Source: PMP191F sp047602185 (GTDB lineage Bacteria > Bacteroidota > Bacteroidia > Chitinophagales > Chitinophagaceae). Taken from it: a DNA stretch of 64,000 bases. Where the stretch lies: the NCBI GenBank assembly GCA_047602185.1, contig JASGHY010000001.1, positions 4,402,001 through 4,466,000 of the forward strand, in the 5' to 3' direction. Below the pieces are notes generated by a model. It did not search any database, was not told the origin of the DNA, and worked only from the letters and a program-made list of their open reading frames with translations. Both the position numbers and the translations under genes were made by a program. How positions within the stretch are numbered: position 1 is the stretch's first letter; each line of letters starts with the position of its first letter. This document shows, in pieces, positions 42,517 to 52,356 of the stretch.

Positions 42517-44754
42517 CTAAACCGCTTCCGTATCATATCTTTCCACCGTTTCAATGCCCGAGAGGCGTTTGAGCTTAATTACAAGATCGTCCAGCTCCTC
42601 CTTATCGTGAATATACACTCTTACATTACCGTAGAACAGTCCCTCTCTCGCTTCAATGGTCATAGCGGCAATATTGATCTTCATTTCACCGGAAATAAGG
42701 TTGGTGATCTTATGGATAACTCCCACATCATCAAGCCCCACAATTTTTAAACCGGTCAGGAAGGAGATCTCCTTGTTCTTAGCCCACTTGGTCTTTACCA
42801 CCCTATGCCCATAGTTAGCCATCAGCTTGGCAGCATTGGGACAGTTGGTACGGTGTATAGTAAGCCCTTTACCTGTTGTTACAAAGCCAAACACGTCATC
42901 GCCGGGAATGGGTTTGCAACAATTGGCCAGCGTGTACATGATCTTATCGCTGCTTTCACCAAAGATGATCAATTCTGCATCTTTCTTTGGCAACATAGCA
43001 GGCGTAAAGCCTTCGTTTCTTGCTTCAATAACAGGTTTTACAGGCTTTGGAGGCTCCAGCTTGTCACCCAGTACATTAAAGTCCTGCAATTCTTTCAGGT
43101 CAATTGCTTTTACCGCTATCTGGTAAAAGAGATCAAGCTGGGAGGGTACTTTATAAAAGGTAACAAGGATATCTATATTGTTCTGGTTGAACCCGGCACC
43201 CATGTGCTCCAGCTTACGCTGCAAAAGGTATTTACCGTCATCAGCGACCTTACGTTTCTCTTCTTTCAGCGCATCTTTGATCTTACTTTTTGCCTTGGCC
43301 GTAACAACAATATTCAGCCAGTCCTCATTGGGCTTTTGTTTGGAAGAAGTAATGATCTCCACCTGGTCGCCACTCCGCAGTTTATGGCTGATGGGCACCA
43401 GCTTATGGTTCACCTTGGCCCCAATACATTGCGACCCTACCATACTGTGAATGGAAAAAGCAAAGTCAAGCGCAGTAGAGCCCGTAGGCAACATTTTCAC
43501 GTCGCCCTTAGGCGTATAAACATAGATCTCTTCGGCAAGAAAGCTCGTTTTAAAATCCTGCAAAAAGTCAATGGAATCACTATCCTGGTTCAATACTTCA
43601 CGGATCTGCTGGAACCACTTATCAAAACGGCTTTCATCCGCAGTTCCTTCTTTATACTTCCAGTGGGCAGCCAGGCCTTTTTCAGCGATCTCATTCATAC
43701 GCTTGGTGCGGATCTGTACTTCCACCCATTTTCCCTGTGGGCCCATCACGGTAGTGTGCAGGGCTTCGTAACCATTCGATTTGGGATTACTCAGCCAGTC
43801 GCGCAGGCGTTCAGGCGAAGGCGTATATTCATCAGTAATAAATGAATAGACCTTCCAGCAGGCTTCTTTTTCCAGTTCAGGCGGAATATTCAGAATAACG
43901 CGGATGGCAAAAAGGTCGTACACCTCTTCAAAAGCCACTCCTTTCTTCTTCATCTTATTCCAGATGGAGTGAATGCTTTTAGGCCGTCCATATATTTCAA
44001 ATATAAAGCCGCTTCTTTCCAGCTTTTCTTTGATTGGCTTTATGAACTCATTGATGTAGCGGGAGCGCTCTCTCTTTGTTTCGGCCAGTTTACGGGCAAT
44101 CTCGCGATAGGCTTCCGGCTCCAGGTATTTCATTGCCAGGTCTTCCATCTCCGTTTTGATGGTATATAAACCCATCCTGTGCGAAAGAGGGGCATATACA
44201 TATACGGTTTCGGAAGCTATTTTCAACTGCTTTTCGCGCTTCATGCTATCCAGCGTGCGCATATTATGCAGGCGATCGGCCAGTTTGATAAGAATTACAC
44301 GGGGATCATCCGTAAGCGTCAGCAGGATCTTTTTAAAGTTCTCGGCCTGCTGCGAAGCGTTGACATCAATTACATTAGAGATCTTGGTGAGACCATCCAC
44401 AATGCGGGAGATCTCGCTGCCAAACTCGCGCTCAATATCTTCCAGGGTAATATCGGTATCCTCCACTGTATCGTGCAACAGGGCACAAATGGTGGAGCGA
44501 ACACCGAGGCCAATTTCTTCAATGCAAATGCGGGCTACTGCTATAGGATGCAGAATATATGGCTCACCGCTTTTGCGGCGCATGGTTTTATGAGCATCTA
44601 CCGCCATTTCAAAAGCATTGCGAACCAATTCTTTATCGCCTGGCTTCAATTTGGGCTTCAATGAGCGTAAAAGAGCCCGGTATTCCCTGAGAATCAACTT
44701 CTTTTCCTGATCGTCGTTAAGATTATACTTTGGTATCGCTGCTACTGTATCCAT
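42517..44754 (-). CDS. Bifunctional (p)ppGpp synthetase/hydrolase (RelA/SpoT)
   Basis: I use the ATG at 44754 (745 residues, MDTVAAIPKYN); a GTG extension to 44796 is unlikely. An N-terminal HD hydrolase domain has RKSGEPYILHPIAVA and the intact metal site ALLHDTVEDTD (His-Asp near 92). A synthetase domain (about 225-360) has YGRPKSIHSIWNKM and DLFAIRVIL, followed by TGS (about 405-465, YVYTPKGDVKMLPTGSTALDFA) and a C-terminal ACT domain (about 670-740). Both activities should be present. It controls the stringent response in the cytoplasm. A post-stop repeat, interrupted by the insertion sequence, follows the stop codon. Confidence 0.95.
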   Translation of the reverse strand: MDTVAAIPKYNLNDDQEKKLILREYRALLRSLKPKLKPGDKELVRNAFEMAVDAHKTMRRKSGEPYILHPIAVARICIEEIGLGVRSTICALLHDTVEDTDITLEDIEREFGSEISRIVDGLTKISNVIDVNASQQAENFKKILLTLTDDPRVILIKLADRLHNMRTLDSMKREKQLKIASETVYVYAPLSHRMGLYTIKTEMEDLAMKYLEPEAYREIARKLAETKRERSRYINEFIKPIKEKLERSGFIFEIYGRPKSIHSIWNKMKKKGVAFEEVYDLFAIRVILNIPPELEKEACWKVYSFITDEYTPSPERLRDWLSNPKSNGYEALHTTVMGPQGKWVEVQIRTKRMNEIAEKGLAAHWKYKEGTADESRFDKWFQQIREVLNQDSDSIDFLQDFKTSFLAEEIYVYTPKGDVKMLPTGSTALDFAFSIHSMVGSQCIGAKVNHKLVPISHKLRSGDQVEIITSSKQKPNEDWLNIVVTAKAKSKIKDALKEEKRKVADDGKYLLQRKLEHMGAGFNQNNIDILVTFYKVPSQLDLFYQIAVKAIDLKELQDFNVLGDKLEPPKPVKPVIEARNEGFTPAMLPKKDAELIIFGESSDKIMYTLANCCKPIPGDDVFGFVTTGKGLTIHRTNCPNAAKLMANYGHRVVKTKWAKNKEISFLTGLKIVGLDDVGVIHKITNLISGEMKINIAAMTIEAREGLFYGNVRVYIHDKEELDDLVIKLKRLSGIETVERYDTEAV

Positions 44755-44804
44755 ACTGTACGAATTTACTGAAAAGAATGTGTTTTTCTTTCTCACAAAA
44801 CTCC

Positions 44805-44813
44805 TACTTTTGC
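44805..44813 (+). promoter_or_regulatory. TACTTTTGC promoter motif for tRNA-Leu
   Basis: This is an exact TAnnTTTGC element 45 bases before the tRNA gene. It is within the divergent region shared with relA/spoT. Confidence 0.65.
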
Positions 44814-44858
44814 AATCCTTTCAAAATCAAATTTGAATATTTGCTTTTGAAAAAACAA

Positions 44859-44940
44859 GCGGATGTGGCGAAACTGGCAGACGCACTAGACTTAGGATCT
44901 AGCGGGGTGACCCATGTAGGTTCGATTCCTATCATCCGCA
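44859..44940 (+). tRNA. tRNA-Leu (anticodon UAG)
   Basis: The acceptor stem GCGGATG pairs with CATCCGC. The anticodon stem CTAGA/TCTAG encloses the loop CTTAGGA with anticodon TAG. A long variable arm (GGGGTGACCC) marks a class II tRNA, and the T arm contains GGTTCGATTCC. CCA is not encoded. It stands alone with its own promoter motif and terminator and reads CUA (and by wobble CUG) codons. Confidence 0.96.
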
Positions 44941-44948
44941 CTGCCTTC

Positions 44949-44980
44949 AACGGGACCCATTGGGTCCCGTTTTCTTTTTT
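44949..44980 (+). terminator. Terminator of tRNA-Leu
   Basis: AACGGGACCCA and TGGGTCCCGTT form an 11-bp stem with a one-base spacer, followed by TTCTTTTTT. Confidence 0.9.
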
Positions 44981-45044
44981 ACCTCAGAAAAAAACATTCC
45001 ATTCTTATAAGACGGGTTTCGACAGCATTCTGTTGCGCCCTGTG

Positions 45045-47015
45045 CTAAGGCTGATAATGTTGCCCTTCAGTAATTCCCTTCCAGGTATCGGTGCGGAAAG
45101 GTGATGCGGGAAAACCTTCTTTGTTATACAGGTTGATATTGCCTGCATCATCAGCCCAGCCATATCTTACTGCAACCGGGTTAATAACCGACGTAGAGGA
45201 AACAATGACCTGGCTACCTTTTATTATCGCCTGGGCAGGATAGAACTTTTTATCGCTTCCGGCAATCTCAAAGCCCTGCAGGTCGCCATTCTTACTTTGC
45301 ATACCAGCGCCATTAACAGCAAAGTCCAGCACTACAGAGCTACCCTGCACCTGCATTTTTTTGTACACCGGGCCCGAAGACACCACGGGAATATGGTAAG
45401 TATGCTGCAAGGCAAGTGCTGCTAACCTTTTACCAACATCCTGTTTGTTACGGGGATGAATGTCTTTGGCATCACCAATATCCGTTGTTACAGCCATGCC
45501 GGTATTGGGTAGCGACAGGGTCATTGTCTGCGCCTCTCTCAGCTCTGCCCAGTTACTGCCTGCATTGCTATTGCCGTTGTTTGAATTGAAACTGGCCAGT
45601 TGAACAAAGTAAAAGGGAAAGTTGCCCTGCTGCCAGCGCGCGCGCCAGTCATTGATCAATAAAGGGAATGCTTTCCTGTATTCGTATGCACGGCCCGCAT
45701 TGCTTTCGCCCTGGTACCAGATAGCTCCCTTAATTCCTAATTGTATAATAGGGTGTACCATTCCATTGTATAGCAGCGAAGGATATTCGTTTGGCCCAAT
45801 GGCATTGCCCGCCATCTTTGCCGCCTCTATAGCAAAGCTCCAGTTACCGGCTAATGAATAGGTATGATCGTTTACTGAAAGTACCAGCCCTGCAGAATCG
45901 CCATAAATACCTCCGCCACCGCCCGTGTCCTCTACCCTTACAGCAATCACATTCCTGCCTTTCTTCAGCAGGTTAGCCGGAACCTGGTACGCACGTTTCT
46001 GGGAATAGCCATTGATGCCTCCCACTTTTACGCCATTTACATAAGTCTCATCAATATCGTCTATCATTTCCAGTTTAAGTAGTGCAGGTTTGCCTGCATC
46101 TTCATCACTGACAGTAATTTCTTTCCTGAACCAGATCAGCCCGTCAAACAAAGGGCCAGGTTGCTGGCTTTCCCATAAACCGGGCAGTTTCATCTGTGCC
46201 CATTGTGAAGTATTATAGGCCGCATCTTTCCAGTCAGCGATGCGGGTAGTATCTCCAAAATATGGCTGCAGTGTTTTTACCAATGCATCCATCTTCTGCC
46301 TGCGTAAAAGATAGAGTGAATCAAAGTTCAGTATCGGGAAGCTGCTTATGGGCGCTTTGAAATAAGGATCGTTTGCAAACCCTGTACGGCTGATCCATGT
46401 TTCCACATTCGTTCCTCCCCATGTTGTATTGATCAAACCTATAGGCACTTTTAATTGCTGATTCAACACCCTCCCGAAAAAATAACCTACCGCAGAGAAC
46501 GGGCTGATGCTACCGGGGTTACAGCTTTGCCAGCTTCCTTTTACATCATTCACAGGCAGGGCTGCCACATGTTTTTCTATCGTAAATAAGCGGATAGAAG
46601 GATAATTGGCAGCTGCTATTTCTTCAGGAGCATTGTACACACCACTCCAGCCACTTACAGGGAATTCCATATTTGACTGACCTGAGCATACCCATACATC
46701 ACCCATTAAAATGCCGTTCAGCGTTACACTGGTATTACCTTTTACCTGTAAGCTATAAGGACCACCGGCTTTTTCCGGAAGCAGGGTTACTATCCAGTTG
46801 CCCTGCGCATCCGCATTGACAGTCTTGCTTTGATTGTGTAACTGTACGGTAACTTTTTCTCCTGCAGAACTCCAGCCCCATATTTTTAAAGAAATATCAC
46901 GTTGCAACACCATGCTGTCACCAAATATTTGTGGAAGTTTTACCTGGGCAGCAGCGGGATTATTATTTAAGCATACAAATGAAATGATAGCGGCAATCAA
47001 CAATCGAAATTTCAT
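45045..47015 (-). CDS. Sialate O-acetylesterase (SASA family)
   Basis: This 656-residue protein has a signal peptide ending near PAAAQ. The catalytic serine lies in the block GDVWVCSGQSNMEFP (about 105-120). A beta-sandwich insert in the middle (about 260-390) resembles a jelly-roll binding module (RNVIAVRVEDTGGGGGIYG), and the catalytic Asp-x-x-His appears as GDAKDIHPRNK. The family removes O-acetyl groups from sialic acids or other acetylated glycans in the periplasm or outside the cell. No other sialic acid genes are near, so the natural substrate could be a plant or host glycan acetyl ester. Confidence 0.88.
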   Translation of the reverse strand: MKFRLLIAAIISFVCLNNNPAAAQVKLPQIFGDSMVLQRDISLKIWGWSSAGEKVTVQLHNQSKTVNADAQGNWIVTLLPEKAGGPYSLQVKGNTSVTLNGILMGDVWVCSGQSNMEFPVSGWSGVYNAPEEIAAANYPSIRLFTIEKHVAALPVNDVKGSWQSCNPGSISPFSAVGYFFGRVLNQQLKVPIGLINTTWGGTNVETWISRTGFANDPYFKAPISSFPILNFDSLYLLRRQKMDALVKTLQPYFGDTTRIADWKDAAYNTSQWAQMKLPGLWESQQPGPLFDGLIWFRKEITVSDEDAGKPALLKLEMIDDIDETYVNGVKVGGINGYSQKRAYQVPANLLKKGRNVIAVRVEDTGGGGGIYGDSAGLVLSVNDHTYSLAGNWSFAIEAAKMAGNAIGPNEYPSLLYNGMVHPIIQLGIKGAIWYQGESNAGRAYEYRKAFPLLINDWRARWQQGNFPFYFVQLASFNSNNGNSNAGSNWAELREAQTMTLSLPNTGMAVTTDIGDAKDIHPRNKQDVGKRLAALALQHTYHIPVVSSGPVYKKMQVQGSSVVLDFAVNGAGMQSKNGDLQGFEIAGSDKKFYPAQAIIKGSQVIVSSTSVINPVAVRYGWADDAGNINLYNKEGFPASPFRTDTWKGITEGQHYQP

Positions 47016-47341
47016 ACAGCTTTCAGTGTTTTGTTTATTTTCTCAATGGGAATGATGGCTTGCGCCGTAAATGGCGAACAGAAAAATAAGCTATCCTTCC
47101 GTAAGTTTCTTATTACTGGTATTTTTTTATCCGGATTTTATGTCAAACGGCTGAAATATGTAAAAAAATCATCTAAAGTATTTTGTGAAAACCATCCCCC
47201 TTTTGCACCCTCCTGATTAAACACATTAAGCAGTTTTAACCCCGGTTCACCACAGCAAAGCGTAAATTGTAACCAGTAAACCCCGCATCACAGGTAATGC
47301 CTCAAACTTGTTAACTTTATTGTATCACTAAAACAGGCAGT
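47016..47341. other. Divergent intergenic region
   Basis: This 326-base stretch is upstream of both the esterase and the universal stress protein genes. It is AT-rich with no clear gene; TAACTTTA near 47310 is a weak promoter-like match. Confidence 0.4.
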
Positions 47342-48151
47342 ATGCAAAACATTCTTGTTCCGGTAGATTTTTCAGCCGTTTCGCGCAATGCTGCATCCTA
47401 TGCGGCTGAACTGGCCCGTATATTCAGGTCACGTTTACTGCTTTTCCATGCTTATATGATACCTGCACCTGTAAGCGAAGTGCCTTATAACATGATCACG
47501 ATCGATGAGCAACAGCAGGAAAATGAACGGCTCATAAAACAGGAAGCAAACTTTTTACATACTACCTATGGCATCGAGGTGGAGTGGCTGGTACGCATAG
47601 GCATTCCTTCAGATGAAATTAAAGCCCTGGCTGCAGAAAGAGCTGCAGACCTCATTGTGATGGGTATTAAAGGATTGGGGGGATTGGATAAAATTATCGG
47701 CAGTACTACTGTAAACGTAGTCAACAAAGTAAAAACACCGGTTCTCATCATTCCCAATGATGCAGCTTACCTGCCCATACAAAACATCACCTACGCCAGC
47801 GATTACAGCTACCCCGCCAGCGGGCAACTGTTTGCACCTTTATTGAAAATAGCAACCACTTTCAACGCCCGCACACATATTGTATATGTACAGCGGAAAA
47901 AAGAGGAAGCTGCTATTGATAAAACCAAATACGAAAGCATTTTCGGAGGCACAGATCATGAACATATTATTATTGCAGATGCTTCCGTAAAACAAGGCAT
48001 TCATGATTACCTGCAGCAGCAGAACTGTGAGTTACTGGTAATGGTTGCGCACAAGCACAGCTTCTTTGAACGGCTGTTCTCTAAAACCTACACTGCCGAT
48101 ATGGCCTACGAAACCCATATTCCCTTGCTGGTATTGCAGAATAAAGGATAA
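47342..48151 (+). CDS. Universal stress protein, two UspA domains
   Basis: This 269-residue protein contains two tandem UspA folds. The first (about 1-140) has ILVPVDFSAVSRNAASYAAEL and the ATP-binding stretch VMGIKGLGGLDKIIGSTTVNVV; the second (about 145-269) ends HSFFERLFSKTYTADMAYETHIPLLVL. Such cytoplasmic proteins are induced by starvation or oxidative stress; their exact actions vary. The glycine pattern in the first domain (G-x2-G-x9-G(S/T)) supports nucleotide binding. It is convergent with a receptor gene and shares a terminator with it. Confidence 0.9.
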   Translation: MQNILVPVDFSAVSRNAASYAAELARIFRSRLLLFHAYMIPAPVSEVPYNMITIDEQQQENERLIKQEANFLHTTYGIEVEWLVRIGIPSDEIKALAAERAADLIVMGIKGLGGLDKIIGSTTVNVVNKVKTPVLIIPNDAAYLPIQNITYASDYSYPASGQLFAPLLKIATTFNARTHIVYVQRKKEEAAIDKTKYESIFGGTDHEHIIIADASVKQGIHDYLQQQNCELLVMVAHKHSFFERLFSKTYTADMAYETHIPLLVLQNKG

Positions 48152-48177
48152 TCCAATCATTGCTTACAATACACAAA

Positions 48178-48218
48178 CAAAAGAGCCGTGATGCATAGCA
48201 TCCGGCTCTTTCTTTCTG
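48178..48218. terminator. Bidirectional terminator
   Basis: AAAGAGCCG-GATGC pairs with GCATC-CGGCTCTTT, giving a long stem with one bulge. It lies between convergent genes and ends in T-rich sequence on the plus strand. Confidence 0.8.
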
Positions 48219-48237
48219 ACAAATGGACGGTATTGCC

Positions 48238-50664
48238 TTAAAATTTATACGCTATGCTTGCCAGGAAGTTTACAGGCGGTTGTGGACGTGAATAGAAGCC
48301 ATCGCTGATCCAGTATTTCTGGTCGGTGATATTATTCAGTTTAAAACTTACACGCACTTTCGGCATGTTATAGAACAGTGTTGCATCCACCACTGTATAT
48401 TCCGGCATCGAAAACGTGTTGGTGCTGTTATAGAACGCATCAGATACATACATTACACCTGCACCAATGCCCAGCCCTTTCAATGAGCCATTCAGTAAGG
48501 TATAGCTGGCCCATACATTCCCTACATGCTTAGGCGTACCAATGGCCCTTTTACCAAGCACATTGGCATTGGATTTTTTGTACTTATTGTCGTTATAGCC
48601 ATAGCCTGTTACAAAGTTGAACCCGGGGAAAGGATTACCGATCACCTCTACCTCTACGCCTTTACTATCCTGGGTACCATCCTGTACAGTGAAGTTCTGC
48701 CCATTGATAAGCTCTGTTCTCTTGATCTTTGATACAGAGATATCATAATAGCTGATAGTAGCACTCAGTTTATTTTTAAACAGGTCCAGCTTTACACCGG
48801 CCTCTATCTGTTCGGCCTGCTGTGGTTTAAAGGAAGCATTAGTGCCATCCGGCTGAACTACATTGGCTTCATTTTTAAATCCGTTCATGTAGTTAGCAAA
48901 CAATGCCACCTGGTCTTTCACCGGCTGGTACACGATACCCAACTTTGGTGAAAATGCAGATTGTGTATAATTGCCGGTTTTTATACCTGTAAGATTATTA
49001 GTAGCGCCCTTGTTATCAAAATAGTCATAACGTAAACTTGCCATTACCATCAACTGGCTGGTAATATTCAGCACATCACTGAAATAAGCGCCATAAGCAT
49101 TCTGCCTGCTGAGGTTTGGTGCAGAAGTAAGGGTAGCCAGTTTAGCTTCCAGGTTCTGTACCCTTATATCCGGTAAGCTGGCAGCATTGATATTCACTAC
49201 ATCCAGTGTTACACTATTGTATTTATAGTTGCGGAATTGCGACATATAATCTACACCCACCACCAGTCGGTTACGCAATGAACCAATATGAAAATCACCT
49301 ATGAAATTCTGTTGAAAATGTTTTCTACCCACTTTATCCGGAGAAAATACACCGATGTCTCTCCTGATAGTTGAGTCTGTTATCCATACCTGGTTAAAGT
49401 ACAACAGATCGGTATATTCACCACTGCCCCATGCATAATTGGTTTGTGAGGTCCATTGGTTAGAGATCTTATACTCTGCCTGTGCAAAGACGTTGCGGGA
49501 TGATTGCTGGCCGATGAATGAATTATCAATCAGCGAACGTTTATAGTCCAGCTTCAACTGGTCAAAAGAAGTAGCCTTTACATCAGTGCTGCCGATGGCC
49601 CAGCCGGTGTTGGATGTTCCTTTATAGTTCTGAATATCTGCATCCAGGCGCAGTGTCAGCTTATCATTTACCTGGTATGAAAGAGAGGGAGCAATTACAA
49701 TAGTAGAGCCATGTCCCTGGTCCTGCCAGTCATTCTTATTCTGTGCAGCCATATTGATGCGGAACAGCACGGTTTTGTCCTCATTCACCGGTGTATTAAT
49801 ATCAGCAGTGATCCTGTTCAGTTCATAGCTGCCGGTCATATACGATACCTCGCCACCAAACTTTTCGTAAGGTTTTTTAGTGATATAGTTTACCAGGCCT
49901 CCGTAAGAGACCATTGTACCACCAAATAAAGTAGAGGAAGGACCTTTGATCGTTTCCACACGTTCTACTGAAACAAGGTCAATACCCGTACGCAGGTAAG
50001 TGGCCATACCATTACGCAGGTTATCAGTGGTCAGAAAACCACGGGAAAAGAAGGCAGGCATCCCTGCACCTGTTTTGGCCGGTGCTGCACCGGGAATGTT
50101 GCGGAAAGACTCTTCCAGCGTAAGCGCCATTTGCTCGCTGATCAGTTCCTTATCCACCACATTATATACCTGTGGGTTTTCCATATACTTCAATGGCAGG
50201 CGTGCGGCAGTAGTACTCTTTTTACGGGAAGTAACAGTGTATTTATTGCCCACGATCACTACCTCGTTCAGCGCACGGGCGCTGACAGTAAGCGTAAAAT
50301 CAGCGCCTGCTGTTTCGCCGTTCTTAACTTCAATGGTCTTTGTTTGTGACTCCTGGCCGGCATAGGTTACCGTAACGGTATAAGTTCCTGCAGACAGGTT
50401 GTCAATTTTATATCCCCCGTTCTTGTCTACCCTTACGCTTGTTTTGTTGTTCAGTACGATGGTGGCAAAACCGGCAGGCAACCCATCGCTGGTAGTCACT
50501 TTCCCGGCAATAGTGCCCCCGTTTTGCTGAAACCAGGCCAGCGTGGTGGTTTCCGCAGCAGGAGCGGCGGATGCTGAAAAACAGGGAACTATAAAACAAG
50601 GGAGGATAGAGAGCGCTTTCAACGTTGCAGGTACGCAACGGAAAGGATAAGCAGTCTGTTTCAT
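48238..50664 (-). CDS. TonB-dependent siderophore-type receptor
   Basis: This 808-residue protein has a signal peptide with a long basic n-region, ending near SASAAPAAE. A CarboxypepD_reg domain (about 50-125) is followed by a plug with LTLEESFRNIPGAAPAKTG, FFSRGF and ERVETIKGPSSTLFGG, then a barrel ending with the aromatic terminus FLASIAYKF. The plug and barrel fit ferric-siderophore receptors (FhuA/FecA type). It would import iron chelates in the outer membrane. No siderophore synthesis genes are in the window, so scavenging of foreign siderophores is likely. It shares a terminator with the universal stress gene. Confidence 0.9.
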   Translation of the reverse strand: MKQTAYPFRCVPATLKALSILPCFIVPCFSASAAPAAETTTLAWFQQNGGTIAGKVTTSDGLPAGFATIVLNNKTSVRVDKNGGYKIDNLSAGTYTVTVTYAGQESQTKTIEVKNGETAGADFTLTVSARALNEVVIVGNKYTVTSRKKSTTAARLPLKYMENPQVYNVVDKELISEQMALTLEESFRNIPGAAPAKTGAGMPAFFSRGFLTTDNLRNGMATYLRTGIDLVSVERVETIKGPSSTLFGGTMVSYGGLVNYITKKPYEKFGGEVSYMTGSYELNRITADINTPVNEDKTVLFRINMAAQNKNDWQDQGHGSTIVIAPSLSYQVNDKLTLRLDADIQNYKGTSNTGWAIGSTDVKATSFDQLKLDYKRSLIDNSFIGQQSSRNVFAQAEYKISNQWTSQTNYAWGSGEYTDLLYFNQVWITDSTIRRDIGVFSPDKVGRKHFQQNFIGDFHIGSLRNRLVVGVDYMSQFRNYKYNSVTLDVVNINAASLPDIRVQNLEAKLATLTSAPNLSRQNAYGAYFSDVLNITSQLMVMASLRYDYFDNKGATNNLTGIKTGNYTQSAFSPKLGIVYQPVKDQVALFANYMNGFKNEANVVQPDGTNASFKPQQAEQIEAGVKLDLFKNKLSATISYYDISVSKIKRTELINGQNFTVQDGTQDSKGVEVEVIGNPFPGFNFVTGYGYNDNKYKKSNANVLGKRAIGTPKHVGNVWASYTLLNGSLKGLGIGAGVMYVSDAFYNSTNTFSMPEYTVVDATLFYNMPKVRVSFKLNNITDQKYWISDGFYSRPQPPVNFLASIAYKF

Positions 50665-50976
50665 GAGTGGTATAAATTGGGCCGCGAAACTATTATACGC
50701 ACCCCCTACAGCAGGCCTGCAATCGGGAAAAGCGATTACGAATTCAGTAATAAATGACTCAGAAACAATTGATATTCAATATAATGATAATACATCGCCA
50801 ATAATGCCTTTTCAAAATCAGCCAGAAGATGTGGAATGTAGGAAGACCAGGAGCAAAAAGTTGTAAATCATCTTTTTTATAGCCTCCAATCCGCCCGGAC
50901 TTTGGACTTTCTTAGCTTTCAGGCTTTCTTTTCCACGATTTATCCTACCTTTGCAGCCCAATTTAAAAAAATTGTT
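50665..50976. other. Divergent intergenic region upstream of tig
   Basis: This 312-base stretch between the siderophore-type receptor gene and tig holds the tig promoter motif at 50946-50954. No other gene or RNA is evident. Confidence 0.5.
50946..50954 (+). promoter_or_regulatory. TACCTTTGC promoter motif for tig
   Basis: This is an exact TAnnTTTGC element 22 bases before the ATG at 50977. It rules out the longer in-frame reading from 50902. Confidence 0.75.
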
Positions 50977-52356
50977 ATGGCAACAGTTACCAGGGAGAAC
51001 ATCGGGCTCCTCAATGATAAGATTACCGTTAAAGTGGCCAGTGAAGATTATCTGCCTTCGTTTGAAAAAGCACTGAAAAATTATAGCAAAACTGCAAACA
51101 TACCCGGCTTCCGTAAAGGAATGGTGCCTTCCGGTATGATTAAAAAAATGCACGGTCAGTCAGTATTTACTGATGAAGTACTGCGCACTGTAGAAAAATC
51201 GCTGACTGATTATATGCAGCAGGAAAAACTGGAGATCTTTGCCCAGCCCCTGCCTATGTCTGACAACGACGTTCGTCAGCTGGACATGAACAAACCTGCT
51301 GATTATTCCTTCGCTTTTGAAGTAGGTCTGAAACCTGAATTTGCTGTAGCTGATCTTTCCAAAGAAAAAGCTACCCGTTATAAAGTGACTGTTACTGATG
51401 CGCTGATCAATGAAGAGATCGAGCGTCAGCAGGTACGTCACGGTAAAATGACCGAGCCTGAAACAGCTGATACCGACGAGCATGTACTGAATGTAACTTT
51501 TACTGAAAGTGATAAAGACGGTAACCCTGTAGAAGGTGGTGTAAGCAAAGACAACTCTTTACTGGTTAAATATTTTGCTGAGTCAGTTCGTCCTACCCTG
51601 ATTGGCAAGAAAAAAGACGACAGCATTGTACTGCAACCCGCTACCGCTTTCGACGAGCGCGAAAGAGAATGGGTACTGGGCGATCTTGGTTTCGATAAAC
51701 ATGATGCTGCCGCTGCACAGAAATATTTCAAAATGACCATTACCAAAGTTGGTCTGATTGAAAAAGCTGAGCTGAACGAAGAGTTCTTTAATGCTGTTTA
51801 CCCCGGTAAAGAAATTAAAACTGAAGCTGATTTCCGCGAAGCAGTAAAAGCTGAAATTGAGAGCTATTGGGATACCCAGTCACGCAATCACATGCAGCAC
51901 GAGTTGTATCACGTTTTACTGGATCATACCAATATTGATTTCCCCGCTTCATTCCTGAAACGCTGGATCCAGACAAGTGGTGAAACGCCTAAAACTGAAG
52001 CTGAAGCTGAGCAGGAGTTCCCTTCTTTTTCTAACCAACTGAAATGGACCCTCATCATTGATAAAGTGGTACGTGACAACGACCTGGAAGTAAAACCTGA
52101 GGACATTCAGAACTTTGCCAAACAGCAGTTGTTCGGTTACATGGGCATGAATGCAGGTGGTGAAGAGCAACCCTGGGTCGCTGACTATATTGCACGTATG
52201 ATGCAGGACAAAAAGTTTGTAGAAGATGCGTTCCATCGTATCCAGACAGACAAAGTGTTCTCACTGGCAGAAACACAGATCAATGCAGTGGAGAAACCTG
52301 TAAGCGTAGAAGAGTTTACAGCAGAGCTGGAAAAACACCAGCACCACCATCATTAA
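50977..52356 (+). CDS. tig: Trigger factor
   Basis: I use the ATG at 50977 (459 residues, MATVTRENIGLLNDK), set by the promoter motif. The N-terminal ribosome-binding domain has the tail-binding loop as PGFRKGMVP (about 45). A middle PPIase-like region (about 150-250) is poorly conserved, and a long helical C-terminal domain forms the chaperone arms. Trigger factor binds nascent chains at the ribosome exit. It heads a tig-clpP-clpP-clpX cluster. Its last residues are HQHHHH, an unusual natural histidine tail. A tandem 75-bp repeat follows the stop. Confidence 0.93.
   Translation: MATVTRENIGLLNDKITVKVASEDYLPSFEKALKNYSKTANIPGFRKGMVPSGMIKKMHGQSVFTDEVLRTVEKSLTDYMQQEKLEIFAQPLPMSDNDVRQLDMNKPADYSFAFEVGLKPEFAVADLSKEKATRYKVTVTDALINEEIERQQVRHGKMTEPETADTDEHVLNVTFTESDKDGNPVEGGVSKDNSLLVKYFAESVRPTLIGKKKDDSIVLQPATAFDEREREWVLGDLGFDKHDAAAAQKYFKMTITKVGLIEKAELNEEFFNAVYPGKEIKTEADFREAVKAEIESYWDTQSRNHMQHELYHVLLDHTNIDFPASFLKRWIQTSGETPKTEAEAEQEFPSFSNQLKWTLIIDKVVRDNDLEVKPEDIQNFAKQQLFGYMGMNAGGEEQPWVADYIARMMQDKKFVEDAFHRIQTDKVFSLAETQINAVEKPVSVEEFTAELEKHQHHHH

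Noticed and set aside
42805..43845. Long plus-strand frame opposite relA/spoT
   Set aside because: It is fully inside the relA/spoT gene on the opposite strand and has the Phe/Tyr/Leu-rich look of an antisense shadow.
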